DNA of 34,419 nt from NCBI GenBank assembly GCA_002733575.1, contig NVWB01000177.1, positions 1-34,419 of the forward strand. Reading direction: 5' to 3'. This DNA comes from Blastopirellula sp. (GTDB lineage: Bacteria; Planctomycetota; Planctomycetia; Pirellulales; Pirellulaceae). Numbering within the stretch: position 1 is the first letter of the stretch; each line of letters begins with the position of its first letter. The notes beneath the pieces are model-generated. The model had not been told where the DNA came from. It made no database searches and saw only the letters and a list, made by a program, of their open reading frames with translations. Position numbers and translations under genes: made by a program. Below, in pieces: positions 15,305 to 23,490 of the stretch.

Positions 15305-17818
15305 CTATTTCAACGGAATTGGGTTATCGGGTTGATTTTGATTTGCTTCGTCTCGCATTTTTAGTATCTCTTGATAAATTTGCTGAAGTTGCCGGTTGTT
15401 GGGTTGAACTTCGGCAAGCCGTCGTAGGGTGGCTATTGCTTCGTCCCAACGCTGAAGTTTTTGGTACAGCAGTAATGTGTGCCCTAGCAGGAATTCTGGG
15501 TTGTTCGGGTCAAGTTCTACCGCTTTGGCCATCGAAACTTCAGCCCGTTCAAAGAATTGTTTTTGAATTTCAGGCGGAGTACCTTTATGACTGCCAGCTA
15601 GATAGACAGCAAGCCCATAGCGGTATTGTAGTGGTGCAGCTGTTGGCAGTAGGCGAACGTCTCTTGCCAGATTACGAAGCTCTTCATCTCGAAGTTTTTG
15701 GATTTCAAAGGCGCGGGCCGCCAGTTTTTCTGCCATTTGATAGGCGGCTTCTTTGTTTCCAGCGACAACTAACTGCCGCATCTCGCTTTCGCCTTTTTTA
15801 TTTCTAATTTCTAACAAACTAGATAAGTTAGCGCGTGGTCCCGTAACATTCGGTTGAACATTAATCGCATGACGATAACTTCGCTCGGCTTCAAATTCGT
15901 CATTCATCTCTTGATACATGATCCCCAGAGTCATATGGGCACCTGCCTGATCTGAATTACGCATCATTGCATCGCGGAGTTCTTCAAAGGCGGCATCAAA
16001 ATCGGCTTGATAAGTTTCCATTTTGAAAGCCCCAGGTGCGTAGCCAATTAAAATCCTAGCGGCTTCAGTACGAACAGATCGAATTTTGTCTCTGAGTAAC
16101 GGAGCAACCGCTTTGAACAACTTATCGTCGTGATAAACGAACTGGAGATTAGCTAAAGCAGCAGCCTTAACTTGCGGGTCCGAGTCCTTCAATAGTAATA
16201 ACGAAGTCTCTCTCGTTAGCTCATCTGGAAAGCGACTCATTTGATACAAGGCACTGGCGCGAACCATGCCGGAAGTGTCTTTTGGAGTTGTAGCGATTTC
16301 TTCTAATTTTGGTAGCGCGCTGTAATCACCATCCCAGGCAGCTCTTAGCGTATAGGCAAAGTGATCTTTTTTCTCGCCAAGATCTTTGCCGTACCACTTT
16401 TTGACAGAGTCATACGCCCATTGATCGACTTCGGCGAGTGCTTGCTTGACTTCTTCGTCGCCATTACGAACTGCGGTGATCCAGCCTCCGTAATTTTTCA
16501 AGGTCTTTCGCTTTTCATCGGAGATCTTCGCGCGATCTAAATGACATTTGGTACACGCATTCGGTGTTCCCAGATCGACCGAGAGATCCGGTCGAGGGAT
16601 TCGCAGGCTGTGATCACGTCGCGGATCAACTTCCATATACGTGGTCTCAGGCATGTGGCATTCTACGCAGGATGCACCTGTGCCGTCCGTTTGATGGAAA
16701 TGATGCGAAGGCGTATCGTATTTACCGGGTGTATGTTGATGGCAGGAAGTACAAAGCTTGTTGCCTTCAAACTTTAATTTTGTGGTATGAGGATCATGGC
16801 AATCGGTACAGCGGATGCCTTTATGGAACATTTTACTTTGGATGAATGATCCAAATACATAGTCCTCGTCCATGATTTGCCCATCACAGTGATAAGTATC
16901 GGGCATTAGCAGTTCGTTTGCGAACCTATCATAGAAGCCTTCGTCTCGGAACGTATCAGGGCAGACGACTCTTCTGCGCGAATGGCAAGCGGCACAGGTT
17001 TCGATTTCATTTTTGGAATCTTTGCCTTTGAGTTCCTTTAAACCATAGCCGTGGTTTTTATCCCAGAACATAGAGTTGGCGTTCGCCAAGCCAACATGAA
17101 TACTGCCTGGTCCGTGGCAGGCTTCGCAACTAACATCAATTTCTGAGAAGGTGGTGTGATACGTGTTAGTCGCGAGATCATGATTTTTCTTTAAGTCAGT
17201 CGAATGACAGTCGGCACACATGTGATTCCAATTTTGTGCGCTGCCTGTCCAGTGGAGCGGATCTTCGGGATCGAGTTTCTCATCGACATCTGGGGGAGAT
17301 AGATAGAACCACTCTTTCTTTACGGTGTCCCAAGAGATTCGTAGAACTTGAATGCGGCCGAGTGCGTTTGCTTCAGTCTCGGGCGTGGGCTTTTGTAGTT
17401 CGACCATATATTGTTGCAGTGGCTCAACGCCGAAGACGTATTTCACTTCATAGTCTGTCATCTTGCCATCAGGGCCTTCGGTGTTGACCATGTACTTACC
17501 ATCTTTTTGGAACATGGTGGAAGTGATGCCGTAATGTTCGAGTTTGGTACCCTCAAAGTCACCCAGCACAAATTCATCGGTGGCAAGATCCATGGCTAAG
17601 TCATGGTGAGAGCCTTCCCATAAATCGTATTCCTGTTTGTGGCAATCGACGCAGCTTTGGCGCCCGACATAGGTGGCCTGAGTTTCAAGCGGAATGGCGG
17701 AGTGCCAATCGGCGGTGATGATTGTGCCAAGTACGATCAACAGCAGGGCACCAATGGAGATCGATGCGATCATTGGAGAGATTGATCGTTTGTTTTGAGA
17801 CCGGATCTTCGAAGACAT
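15305..17818 (-). CDS. Octaheme c-type cytochrome with HEAT and TPR regions
   Basis: From the ATG at 17818 the protein has 837 residues; a GTG at 17854 would add 12. A membrane anchor or signal lies at about 18-36. Eight CxxCH heme sites follow, with Cys at residues 56, 201, 231, 275, 337, 356, 384 and 422. Motifs such as CVDCHKQEYDLWEGSHHDLA resemble cytochrome c554/multiheme nitrite-reductase relatives. Residues of about 500-610 look like HEAT repeats (GMVRASALYQMSRF, QVKAAALANLQFV). From about 630 there are TPR units (AHMTLGIMYQEMNDEFEAER) up to the end. It probably moves electrons in the periplasm, with the repeat part docking a partner. A PQQ-like protein is encoded upstream on the same strand. 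No substrate can be assigned. Confidence 0.9.
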   Translation of the reverse strand: MSSKIRSQNKRSISPMIASISIGALLLIVLGTIITADWHSAIPLETQATYVGRQSCVDCHKQEYDLWEGSHHDLAMDLATDEFVLGDFEGTKLEHYGITSTMFQKDGKYMVNTEGPDGKMTDYEVKYVFGVEPLQQYMVELQKPTPETEANALGRIQVLRISWDTVKKEWFYLSPPDVDEKLDPEDPLHWTGSAQNWNHMCADCHSTDLKKNHDLATNTYHTTFSEIDVSCEACHGPGSIHVGLANANSMFWDKNHGYGLKELKGKDSKNEIETCAACHSRRRVVCPDTFRDEGFYDRFANELLMPDTYHCDGQIMDEDYVFGSFIQSKMFHKGIRCTDCHDPHTTKLKFEGNKLCTSCHQHTPGKYDTPSHHFHQTDGTGASCVECHMPETTYMEVDPRRDHSLRIPRPDLSVDLGTPNACTKCHLDRAKISDEKRKTLKNYGGWITAVRNGDEEVKQALAEVDQWAYDSVKKWYGKDLGEKKDHFAYTLRAAWDGDYSALPKLEEIATTPKDTSGMVRASALYQMSRFPDELTRETSLLLLKDSDPQVKAAALANLQFVYHDDKLFKAVAPLLRDKIRSVRTEAARILIGYAPGAFKMETYQADFDAAFEELRDAMMRNSDQAGAHMTLGIMYQEMNDEFEAERSYRHAINVQPNVTGPRANLSSLLEIRNKKGESEMRQLVVAGNKEAAYQMAEKLAARAFEIQKLRDEELRNLARDVRLLPTAAPLQYRYGLAVYLAGSHKGTPPEIQKQFFERAEVSMAKAVELDPNNPEFLLGHTLLLYQKLQRWDEAIATLRRLAEVQPNNRQLQQIYQEILKMRDEANQNQPDNPIPLK

Positions 17819-18068
17819 GAACAAGACTTTATTAATACAAGAATGGAAGTACACTATCCTCTATCGAGGAGAGCGCGAAAACTACTATTATTCATTGAAC
17901 CTTACTATCTAGGCAAGCGTGGATTGCCGAGAACATCAAGACAAGTCAACATTTGTGCGTTTGTAACGATTAAAAGGGTAATAATAGAAGATATTACAGA
18001 TAAATCTGCCCCCATAACGGACTGCTAGAATCTCGAAGAGTGAATCAACGGGCCCTTTGTTGATCTTC

Positions 18069-19301
18069 TTAGTTCGATTTCAACTTGTATAGATGCGTGG
18101 ATGTTCGCAATAACAGCCCATCTGGCAGAACCGCCGGAGACGCAACGCAGCCTGTTTCTAACAAGTTTTCTGAGATGAGTTGGAACTCTTTTCCTGGTTG
18201 TAAGACGACAGTTTTACCCTCTTCACTGGTGACATAGATCTTGCCATTCACCAATATCGGACTCGCAGTATAATTGCCCGCGAGCCGCTCTTTCCATAGG
18301 ACTTCGCCGGTGGCACTATCGAGGCAATTCATGATGCCTTTATCTTCCATCAAGTAAAGCAGTCCTTGGTGATACAAAGGGGAAGGTCTTTGCGGAATAC
18401 CCCGAGTTTCTTTCCAAGCAACATGGGTCTCGGTCACATTACCGTTTCCGCCAGGTCGCACGGCCCACATTTTGGAGTCGGTACAGGACGTGGTGATGAA
18501 CAACAGACCATTGCCAAACACAGGCCGCGCGGTTGCTGAGTCTCCAAAGAAGTGAACCCGCCAAAGCTCTTTGCCGGTAGATGGATCGTAGGCAATCACA
18601 GCCTGAGCAGCGGTTGAAATTAATTCTTGTCTGCCGTTGTGTTCGATTAACAACGGCGTGCAAAAGGCTTTTTTTCGTTCTCCATTCTCCGTGCCATATT
18701 TAATATCACGTTTCTTTTGCCATCGTGTTTTGCCGGTTGTCTTATCAAAGGCGGTAACAAACTGGCGATCCATGCCATCAAAATTGACAATCAGTAAATC
18801 GTCTACCAGGATGGGAGAAGAACCTGGTCCGTGGCGATGATCAATGATAATGTCATCCCGTTTCCATAAAACTTTGCCCGTAGTCGTATCAACACAGGCT
18901 GTGCCGTAACTGCCAAAATGGAAATAGCCCCGTCCTGGTTCAAGCACCGATGTTGGCGAGGAATGACTGCTTAATTTATGGAGATTTTGTGGTTCGGTGA
19001 TTTCAAACAATAGGATTTTATGCGTGACCTTGCCTGATTCTAAATCAAACCCCCAGGCCCAAAGAAGCACTGTTTCGTCTTGCATTGTTGCGGTAGTAAG
19101 CCAAGCTTGTGTGCCGAGAGCTACCGGTGAAGAGTGCCCGAGCCCATCGATAGGAACCTTCCAGGCCACGTTTTCTTTCTCGCTCCAAGTGATTGGTGCC
19201 TCTGAGTTTTGCGCGTGTCCATCTAAATTCGGTCCACGAAACTGCGGCCAGTTGGCATCAACACCTGTTAATACGAGAAGTAATAAAATTGGGTAGAGCA
19301 T
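18069..19301 (-). CDS. PQQ-like beta-propeller secreted protein
   Basis: A 410-residue exported protein with a short signal (LYPILLLLVLTGVDA) and the planctomycete opening NWPQFRGPNLDGHAQ. Repeated blades have the form AFDKTTGKTRWQKKR, AYDPSTGKELWRVHFF, CLDSATGEVLWKERLAG and ASPILVNGKIYVTSEEGKTV. These are PQQ_2-type repeats as in BamB-like or quinoprotein propellers, but I cannot show that it binds PQQ. It lies about 210 nt upstream of the octaheme gene on the same strand. A structural or redox partner role is possible, as is a simple binding protein. Confidence 0.9.
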   Translation of the reverse strand: MLYPILLLLVLTGVDANWPQFRGPNLDGHAQNSEAPITWSEKENVAWKVPIDGLGHSSPVALGTQAWLTTATMQDETVLLWAWGFDLESGKVTHKILLFEITEPQNLHKLSSHSSPTSVLEPGRGYFHFGSYGTACVDTTTGKVLWKRDDIIIDHRHGPGSSPILVDDLLIVNFDGMDRQFVTAFDKTTGKTRWQKKRDIKYGTENGERKKAFCTPLLIEHNGRQELISTAAQAVIAYDPSTGKELWRVHFFGDSATARPVFGNGLLFITTSCTDSKMWAVRPGGNGNVTETHVAWKETRGIPQRPSPLYHQGLLYLMEDKGIMNCLDSATGEVLWKERLAGNYTASPILVNGKIYVTSEEGKTVVLQPGKEFQLISENLLETGCVASPAVLPDGLLLRTSTHLYKLKSN

Positions 19302-19408
19302 GGAGGGTCTGGATTTCGATGAAGGTCATAATGCTAGATGTGTGGCTGGTGAGAACCCAATTATACCCTGCTGAGCAAACCTTTGCAGCAAGATAGAAGA
19401 CTTTCAGG

Positions 19409-19849
19409 CTAGTGAATCACCAGATCAGGCCGCACTTGCCTGGAAATCGCAATCAAATCAGCATCAAGATCTTTCAACTCAAGAGCAGAGCCAAATATTT
19501 GAGATTCAACGATTTTGAACATCCCCAGTACGCCGGCATCGAAGCGAAGTTTGAGAACTTCAATGTCTTTGCCCTGTTCAAGTATATTGCGACTGTAGAA
19601 ACATCCGTGCTCGATTGCCGTTTTATCTTCCGCCTTGTATTGTTCAATGGTTTCGCTCGAAGTCTCAGGCGGGTTCACCAAGTGATATCGCTTTCGCGAT
19701 AGAATGTCTTCGACTGAAATGCCAAAAGCCTGAGAGAAGAGCCCATTGGTGTATTTGATTTGTTCCTCAGGCCCATGATATTCAGCATACCAGATGGCAA
19801 CTTGAGCCTGCTGGTCAAAATAGGGTGCTGCTGAATTAATGGTGTCCAT
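19409..19849 (-). CDS. Stand-alone PAS-like domain protein
   Basis: 146 residues and no signal peptide. IKYTNGLFSQAFGISVEDIL (about 31-50) followed by LVNPPETSSETIEQYKAED and HGCFYSRNILEQGKDIEVLK follows the PAS fold plan (the FN.af..i.G...edil pattern, then a beta sheet with a substrate-dependent region). No kinase, cyclase or DNA-binding domain is attached. It could be a sensor module acting through protein contacts. It is the upstream-most minus-strand gene of this block, 107 nt from the PQQ gene. PAS assignment is by pattern only. Confidence 0.65.
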   Translation of the reverse strand: MDTINSAAPYFDQQAQVAIWYAEYHGPEEQIKYTNGLFSQAFGISVEDILSRKRYHLVNPPETSSETIEQYKAEDKTAIEHGCFYSRNILEQGKDIEVLKLRFDAGVLGMFKIVESQIFGSALELKDLDADLIAISRQVRPDLVIH

Positions 19850-20055
19850 GGTTATCTCAGTCGTAAGTTGTTCAGTCGGAACGGATTAGTAGAGTTGAAC
19901 CTGATCCGTCTGGCAACTCCCGTCTCGGTCTTAGGTATTCTTGAATTCTCCGAAATAATTGGCCCGTTCAATATCCTCTAGTGGAATCTGGTTTGCAATC
20001 GCTTTATGATGAGCTTTGTTGTTAGAGCAAATTTCTTTCTTAATGGAGTAAAACA

Positions 20056-21510
20056 ATGAAGCTATTGAAGCTAACCGTTGCGGTTTTAGCGATTCAGGCG
20101 TTGATTCTTTCCTCAGTTCAAGCCGACATCACAGTCTCGCATATCTTTGGCGATCACATGGTATTGCAGCGAGATTTGGCTGTGCCGGTCTGGGGCAAAG
20201 CCGATGCTGGCGAAACCGTTAAAGTAACTTTTGGCGGGCAAACCAAAGAAGCAACTGCCGATAAGGCGGGCGATTGGATGGTACGACTTGATGCGATGAA
20301 AGCCAATGCTGTGCCGCAAACCCTTTCGATTGCCGGCGCTAATAAACTTGATTTTAAAGACGTATTAATTGGAGAAGTCTGGATCTGTAGTGGTCAGTCA
20401 AACATGGCTTGGACAGTCGGCGGCGTCACTCAGTCAAAAGAAGAAGTAGCGGCAGCCAACTATCCAAACATCCGCCACATTACCGTGCCTCGAAAACCGG
20501 CCGACACACCACAAAGCGACTTTGACGGAAGCTGGTCGGTATGTTCCCCAAAAACAGCGGGTGGGTTCACGGCAGTTGGATATTTCTTTGGCCGAAAATT
20601 ACACAAAGAATTGAATGTGCCCATTGGATTAATCAACTCATCATGGGGCGGAACTCGGATCGAACCTTGGACGTCACTTGGTGGCTTTAAGCAAGTCGCC
20701 AAGCAAGATTTTGCCAAGCCGATTATTGCTAGTGTTTCTAAGGGGGAAATGGGCCCGAATCATCAGTCGCCAACCAGGTTATATCGCGGAATGATCACTC
20801 CGCTAAAACCCTACGGAATTCGTGGTGCCATTTGGTATCAAGGCGAATCAAACGGCAGCGAAGGCATTACTTACTATCACAAAAAGCATGCACTGGTCGG
20901 TGGTTGGAGAGAAGCTTGGAATCAGGGCGATTTTCCTTTCTATTGGGTGCAATTGGCCAATTTTCGAGACGACAAGAACGAACCAGCCGGCGGCGATGGT
21001 TACGCGAAAATTCGTGACTTCCAGCGTAAAGCACAAGACATCAAAAACACCGGTATGGCCGTGATTATCGATATTGGTGAGACCAAAGATATTCATCCCA
21101 AAAACAAACAAGATGTTGGTGCCCGCCTCGCTCAATTGGCGTTGGCGAATGACTACGGCAAAGACGTTGTGCCAAGTGGTCCGCTGTACAAAAAACTTAC
21201 GATCAAAGGCAAGAAGATCACCATTCAATTTGACAATGTCGGTGCCGGGCTGATCGTTGGTAAGAAAGAAGGACTGACGCCTGTGACTGAAGATTCTTCA
21301 ACTGGCTTAAAACGGTTTGCCATTGCTGGCAAAGACAAAGTTTGGGTTTGGGCCGACGCTAAAATCACCGGTGATACCGTGGTGGTTAGCAGTGCCGAAG
21401 TGGCCAAGCCAGTGGCTGTGCGATACGGTTACTCGGGCAATCCTTTAGGAGCCAACTTGTATAACAAAGATGGTTTCCCCGCCAGTCCTTTTAGAACGGA
21501 CGACTGGTAA
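20056..21510 (+). CDS. Sialate O-acetylesterase family protein
   Basis: A 484-residue secreted esterase with the signal LLKLTVAVLAIQALILSSVQA. An N-terminal beta domain begins DITVSHIFGDHMVLQRDLAV. The SGNH-type catalytic core has GEVWICSGQSNMAW (Ser115 in GQSNM), then WYQGESNG. The sequence TKDIHPKNKQDVGARLA carries the DxxH expected for the catalytic Asp/His. It would remove O-acetyl groups from sialic acid or, in environmental bacteria, from acetylated plant or algal polysaccharides. A GGAG ribosome site at 20045-20048 is 7 nt before the ATG. It is a single gene with its own terminator, and fits the glycan-degrading theme of the window. Confidence 0.92.
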   Translation: MKLLKLTVAVLAIQALILSSVQADITVSHIFGDHMVLQRDLAVPVWGKADAGETVKVTFGGQTKEATADKAGDWMVRLDAMKANAVPQTLSIAGANKLDFKDVLIGEVWICSGQSNMAWTVGGVTQSKEEVAAANYPNIRHITVPRKPADTPQSDFDGSWSVCSPKTAGGFTAVGYFFGRKLHKELNVPIGLINSSWGGTRIEPWTSLGGFKQVAKQDFAKPIIASVSKGEMGPNHQSPTRLYRGMITPLKPYGIRGAIWYQGESNGSEGITYYHKKHALVGGWREAWNQGDFPFYWVQLANFRDDKNEPAGGDGYAKIRDFQRKAQDIKNTGMAVIIDIGETKDIHPKNKQDVGARLAQLALANDYGKDVVPSGPLYKKLTIKGKKITIQFDNVGAGLIVGKKEGLTPVTEDSSTGLKRFAIAGKDKVWVWADAKITGDTVVVSSAEVAKPVAVRYGYSGNPLGANLYNKDGFPASPFRTDDW

Positions 21511-21543
21511 GAGAAACCGATTTCTCTTGTGAATGTAATTTTA

Positions 21544-21575
21544 AACGGCGTGAGACTTTCTCACGCCGTTTTTTT
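21544..21575 (+). terminator. Rho-independent terminator of the acetylesterase gene
   Basis: A 12-bp stem (AACGGCGTGAGA 21544-21555 with TCTCACGCCGTT 21559-21570, 3-nt loop) followed by a T run through 21575. It lies 33 nt after the stop and between convergent genes. Confidence 0.93.
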
Positions 21576-21592
21576 AGTGAACCTTCCGCCAA

Positions 21593-22435
21593 TTAAGCAG
21601 CGGGATGATAGAGCTTCGGTTGTTGAACCTCGCCGTTAGGGGCAATGGCTTGATCAAAAGTTGAAAACAGATCAGACAAAGCAAACGGGCGACCAATCAC
21701 GGCATCTCCGCACAGTTGATGGAATGAATTCAGGTCGTTAAATCGCGGGAATTCGAGACTGGCGATCATGGGGATATTTGGGTAGCACTTTCTGAACTGG
21801 ATAAATTCTGTCGTAGCTTCCGCATCAAGATGCACTCCGTTCCAAAGTCCCAAGGTCATTTGATTGGCAGGTGGAATTTCGCTCGATTCTCTTCCAGGGA
21901 TATACCACTGGGGTTCAGCCCCCCATGACTTACAGGCGATCGCCAAGTAATCATAATCTTCAAATCGATTCGCGCAGATGACTATTTTATTGTTGGTCGA
22001 ATTACCGTTTGCGATTTTTAACTGTCTCAGATCCTGCTGAATGACTGCGTTTTGTGAAGCAGTGCTTGGGAGCTTGAGAGTGGTAGAGAGGAATTCGTCA
22101 GCCCGCGTTGGCCACTGGTGCCAGAAGATTCGCTCGACACATACCAGCGGTTGACCTGTTCGCTGTTCGCCCTCGCACCAGGAGCCCAAGAGAACGCCAA
22201 TTTTTGCGAGCGGATATTTGCGACGCAAGTTGTGAACGGTTGATTCGGCAATCGTGGAGGGCCGGGCCTGAAACAGTAGAATGCTATCAAAGAATTCATG
22301 CTGGTCAGGAGTTGCGGTATGAACAATTTCGATGTTTCGAGCGACTAAATCAGACAATACCGGTGCAAACTCAGCGGCACAGGTATCACCCAGCACTAGA
22401 ATTTGCGTCTGTTTGTCACTCGAATTCGCTTGCAC
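21593..22435 (-). CDS. Probable tandem pseudo-receiver protein (unknown family)
   Basis: 280 residues starting at a GTG; no signal peptide. I do not recognise a named family. Two stretches resemble response-regulator receiver folds. The first (about 10-115) has ILVLGDT, then FFDSILLFQARPSTIAEST, where a receiver would have the phospho-acceptor Asp but here Gln stands. The second (about 150-270) has KIVICANRFEDYDYLA and ends VIGRPFALSDLFSTFDQAI, similar to the receiver's K-P end. The acceptor Asp is absent from both on inspection. It starts 4 nt after the stop of the HTH-EIIA gene, so the two are almost certainly translated together. A phosphorylation-independent signalling or regulatory role is inferred. 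Confidence 0.6.
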   Translation of the reverse strand: MQANSSDKQTQILVLGDTCAAEFAPVLSDLVARNIEIVHTATPDQHEFFDSILLFQARPSTIAESTVHNLRRKYPLAKIGVLLGSWCEGEQRTGQPLVCVERIFWHQWPTRADEFLSTTLKLPSTASQNAVIQQDLRQLKIANGNSTNNKIVICANRFEDYDYLAIACKSWGAEPQWYIPGRESSEIPPANQMTLGLWNGVHLDAEATTEFIQFRKCYPNIPMIASLEFPRFNDLNSFHQLCGDAVIGRPFALSDLFSTFDQAIAPNGEVQQPKLYHPAA

Positions 22436-22439
22436 TTGA

Positions 22440-23138
22440 TTAAAGTTCCTCTTCTTTGTCTACGATCAACTGATAGATTTCATCGGCATCTTGTGATTCA
22501 CGAATTGCTCGGGTTATCTCAGGATCGGAAATAACTCGGCTTAAACGAGCCAGTGTCCTTAAATGTGTTCGGTCATCGAAGGAGCAAATCAAGAAGAAAA
22601 TATCGGTTAAAATACCACGACTTCCACCAAAGGGGATTCCTGAGTGGCTTCTGCCAAGTGCTAGAAAGCCTTCGGAGAGGATACTGGGTAGTGGCCGCCT
22701 TGGATGAAGCAGGGCCACCCCATTGTCTAATGCGGTCGAGTGCATGCTTTCACGCGACAGCACGGCGTCTACCATTTTGTTGACATCCCATAAGCGACCT
22801 GTGTCAGCCGCTACGTTGCATATTTCGGTCACAATTTTTTTGGGAGACCGACCAGATAGCGGAATTCTGATCAAGTCAACCGCTAGCATGTCTTTGATTG
22901 ACACAGATTCTTGTTTGGTATGTCGATCAAGATTCCCCTCAACGCGTTCTAGTTCATCGGTATTGGAGACGCCGATGCGATCTTCTAACCAATGATGGAC
23001 ATCGGCCTGACTAAATCGCCAGCGTCCTGAAACTTTGCGACCAGGAATCTTATCACGGCTCGCAAGTTTTTCGACTTGTTGTGGCGTGAGATGTAAGTAA
23101 GCGGCTAAATCGGCCAGATCAAAATCTTGCTGCGGCAT
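22440..23138 (-). CDS. HTH (excisionase-type) plus PTS EIIA-Ntr-like protein
   Basis: 232 residues. Residues 7-54 are an excisionase/MerR-like helix-turn-helix (LADLAAYLHLTPQQVEKLAS, then GRKVSGRWRFSQADVHHWL). Residues of about 85-230 are a PTS EIIA type 2 (PtsN-like) domain with the expected phospho-site His145 in GVALLHPRRPLP and the LSRESMHSTALDNGVAL block. No EI, HPr or transport component is encoded nearby, so this is a regulatory rather than a sugar-uptake EIIA. It is immediately upstream of the pseudo-receiver gene and divergent from murE with a 352-nt gap. DNA binding with a phosphorylation-responsive domain is inferred from the domain pair; its targets are unknown. Confidence 0.88.
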   Translation of the reverse strand: MPQQDFDLADLAAYLHLTPQQVEKLASRDKIPGRKVSGRWRFSQADVHHWLEDRIGVSNTDELERVEGNLDRHTKQESVSIKDMLAVDLIRIPLSGRSPKKIVTEICNVAADTGRLWDVNKMVDAVLSRESMHSTALDNGVALLHPRRPLPSILSEGFLALGRSHSGIPFGGSRGILTDIFFLICSFDDRTHLRTLARLSRVISDPEITRAIRESQDADEIYQLIVDKEEEL

Positions 23139-23421
23139 TCTTTTTGTGTTTTCTTTTTTGTGGAACTAATTCCAACTCGTTGGCAGGTTGTCTCGCGGTA
23201 GAGACTATTATCTGAGGGTATCTTTAAGATGGAACTGCATATTGTCGCTGTAAATGCCCCTGTGTGTCTAGCCTGATCGCTAGCAAGACGCATCTTTTCG
23301 GTAAAGTCGGGTTGACTCTTGAGCTAAAATCGTAAGAATTTTCTTAACTGAGTTGAGCTAAGCAATTATTTCAATTCATTGAACAGTCACAGAGAACGTT
23401 TGACCCGCAACTGCGTATATA

Positions 23422-23443
23422 CTCTTTGAATGGATTCAAAGAG
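23422..23443. promoter_or_regulatory. Palindrome in the murE leader (candidate operator)
   Basis: CTCTTTGAAT and ATTCAAAGAG are perfect arms around a GG centre. It is 47 nt before the murE ATG and overlaps the TATACT-like hexamer. It could be an operator or an RNA hairpin. Confidence 0.6.
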
Positions 23444-23478
23444 CGAATCTGTGATGATCCACCCGAAGTCATCGGCAT

Positions 23479-23483
23479 GGAGG
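23479..23483 (+). promoter_or_regulatory. murE ribosome binding site
   Basis: GGAGG, 7 nt before the ATG at 23491. It fixes that start. Confidence 0.85.
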
Positions 23484-23490
23484 CCAAATT

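Larger units (their letters stand above)
23139..23490. other. Divergent control region between HTH-EIIA and murE
   Basis: 352 nt with no gene. It holds a 22-nt perfect-arm palindrome (23422-23443), a TATACT-like hexamer at 23418-23423 and the murE ribosome site. I could not pair a good -35 with that hexamer. Confidence 0.6.

Noticed and set aside
15238..15807. 189-residue plus-strand frame
   Set aside because: Antisense to the TPR end of the octaheme protein.
18029..18052. Terminator for the PQQ-like gene
   Set aside because: The ATCAAC/GTTGAT stem is short and has no clear T run on the minus strand.
23400..23423. TTGACC (23400-23405) with TATACT (23418-23423) as a sigma-70 promoter for murE
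   Set aside because: The spacer is only 12 nt, well short of the usual 16-18.
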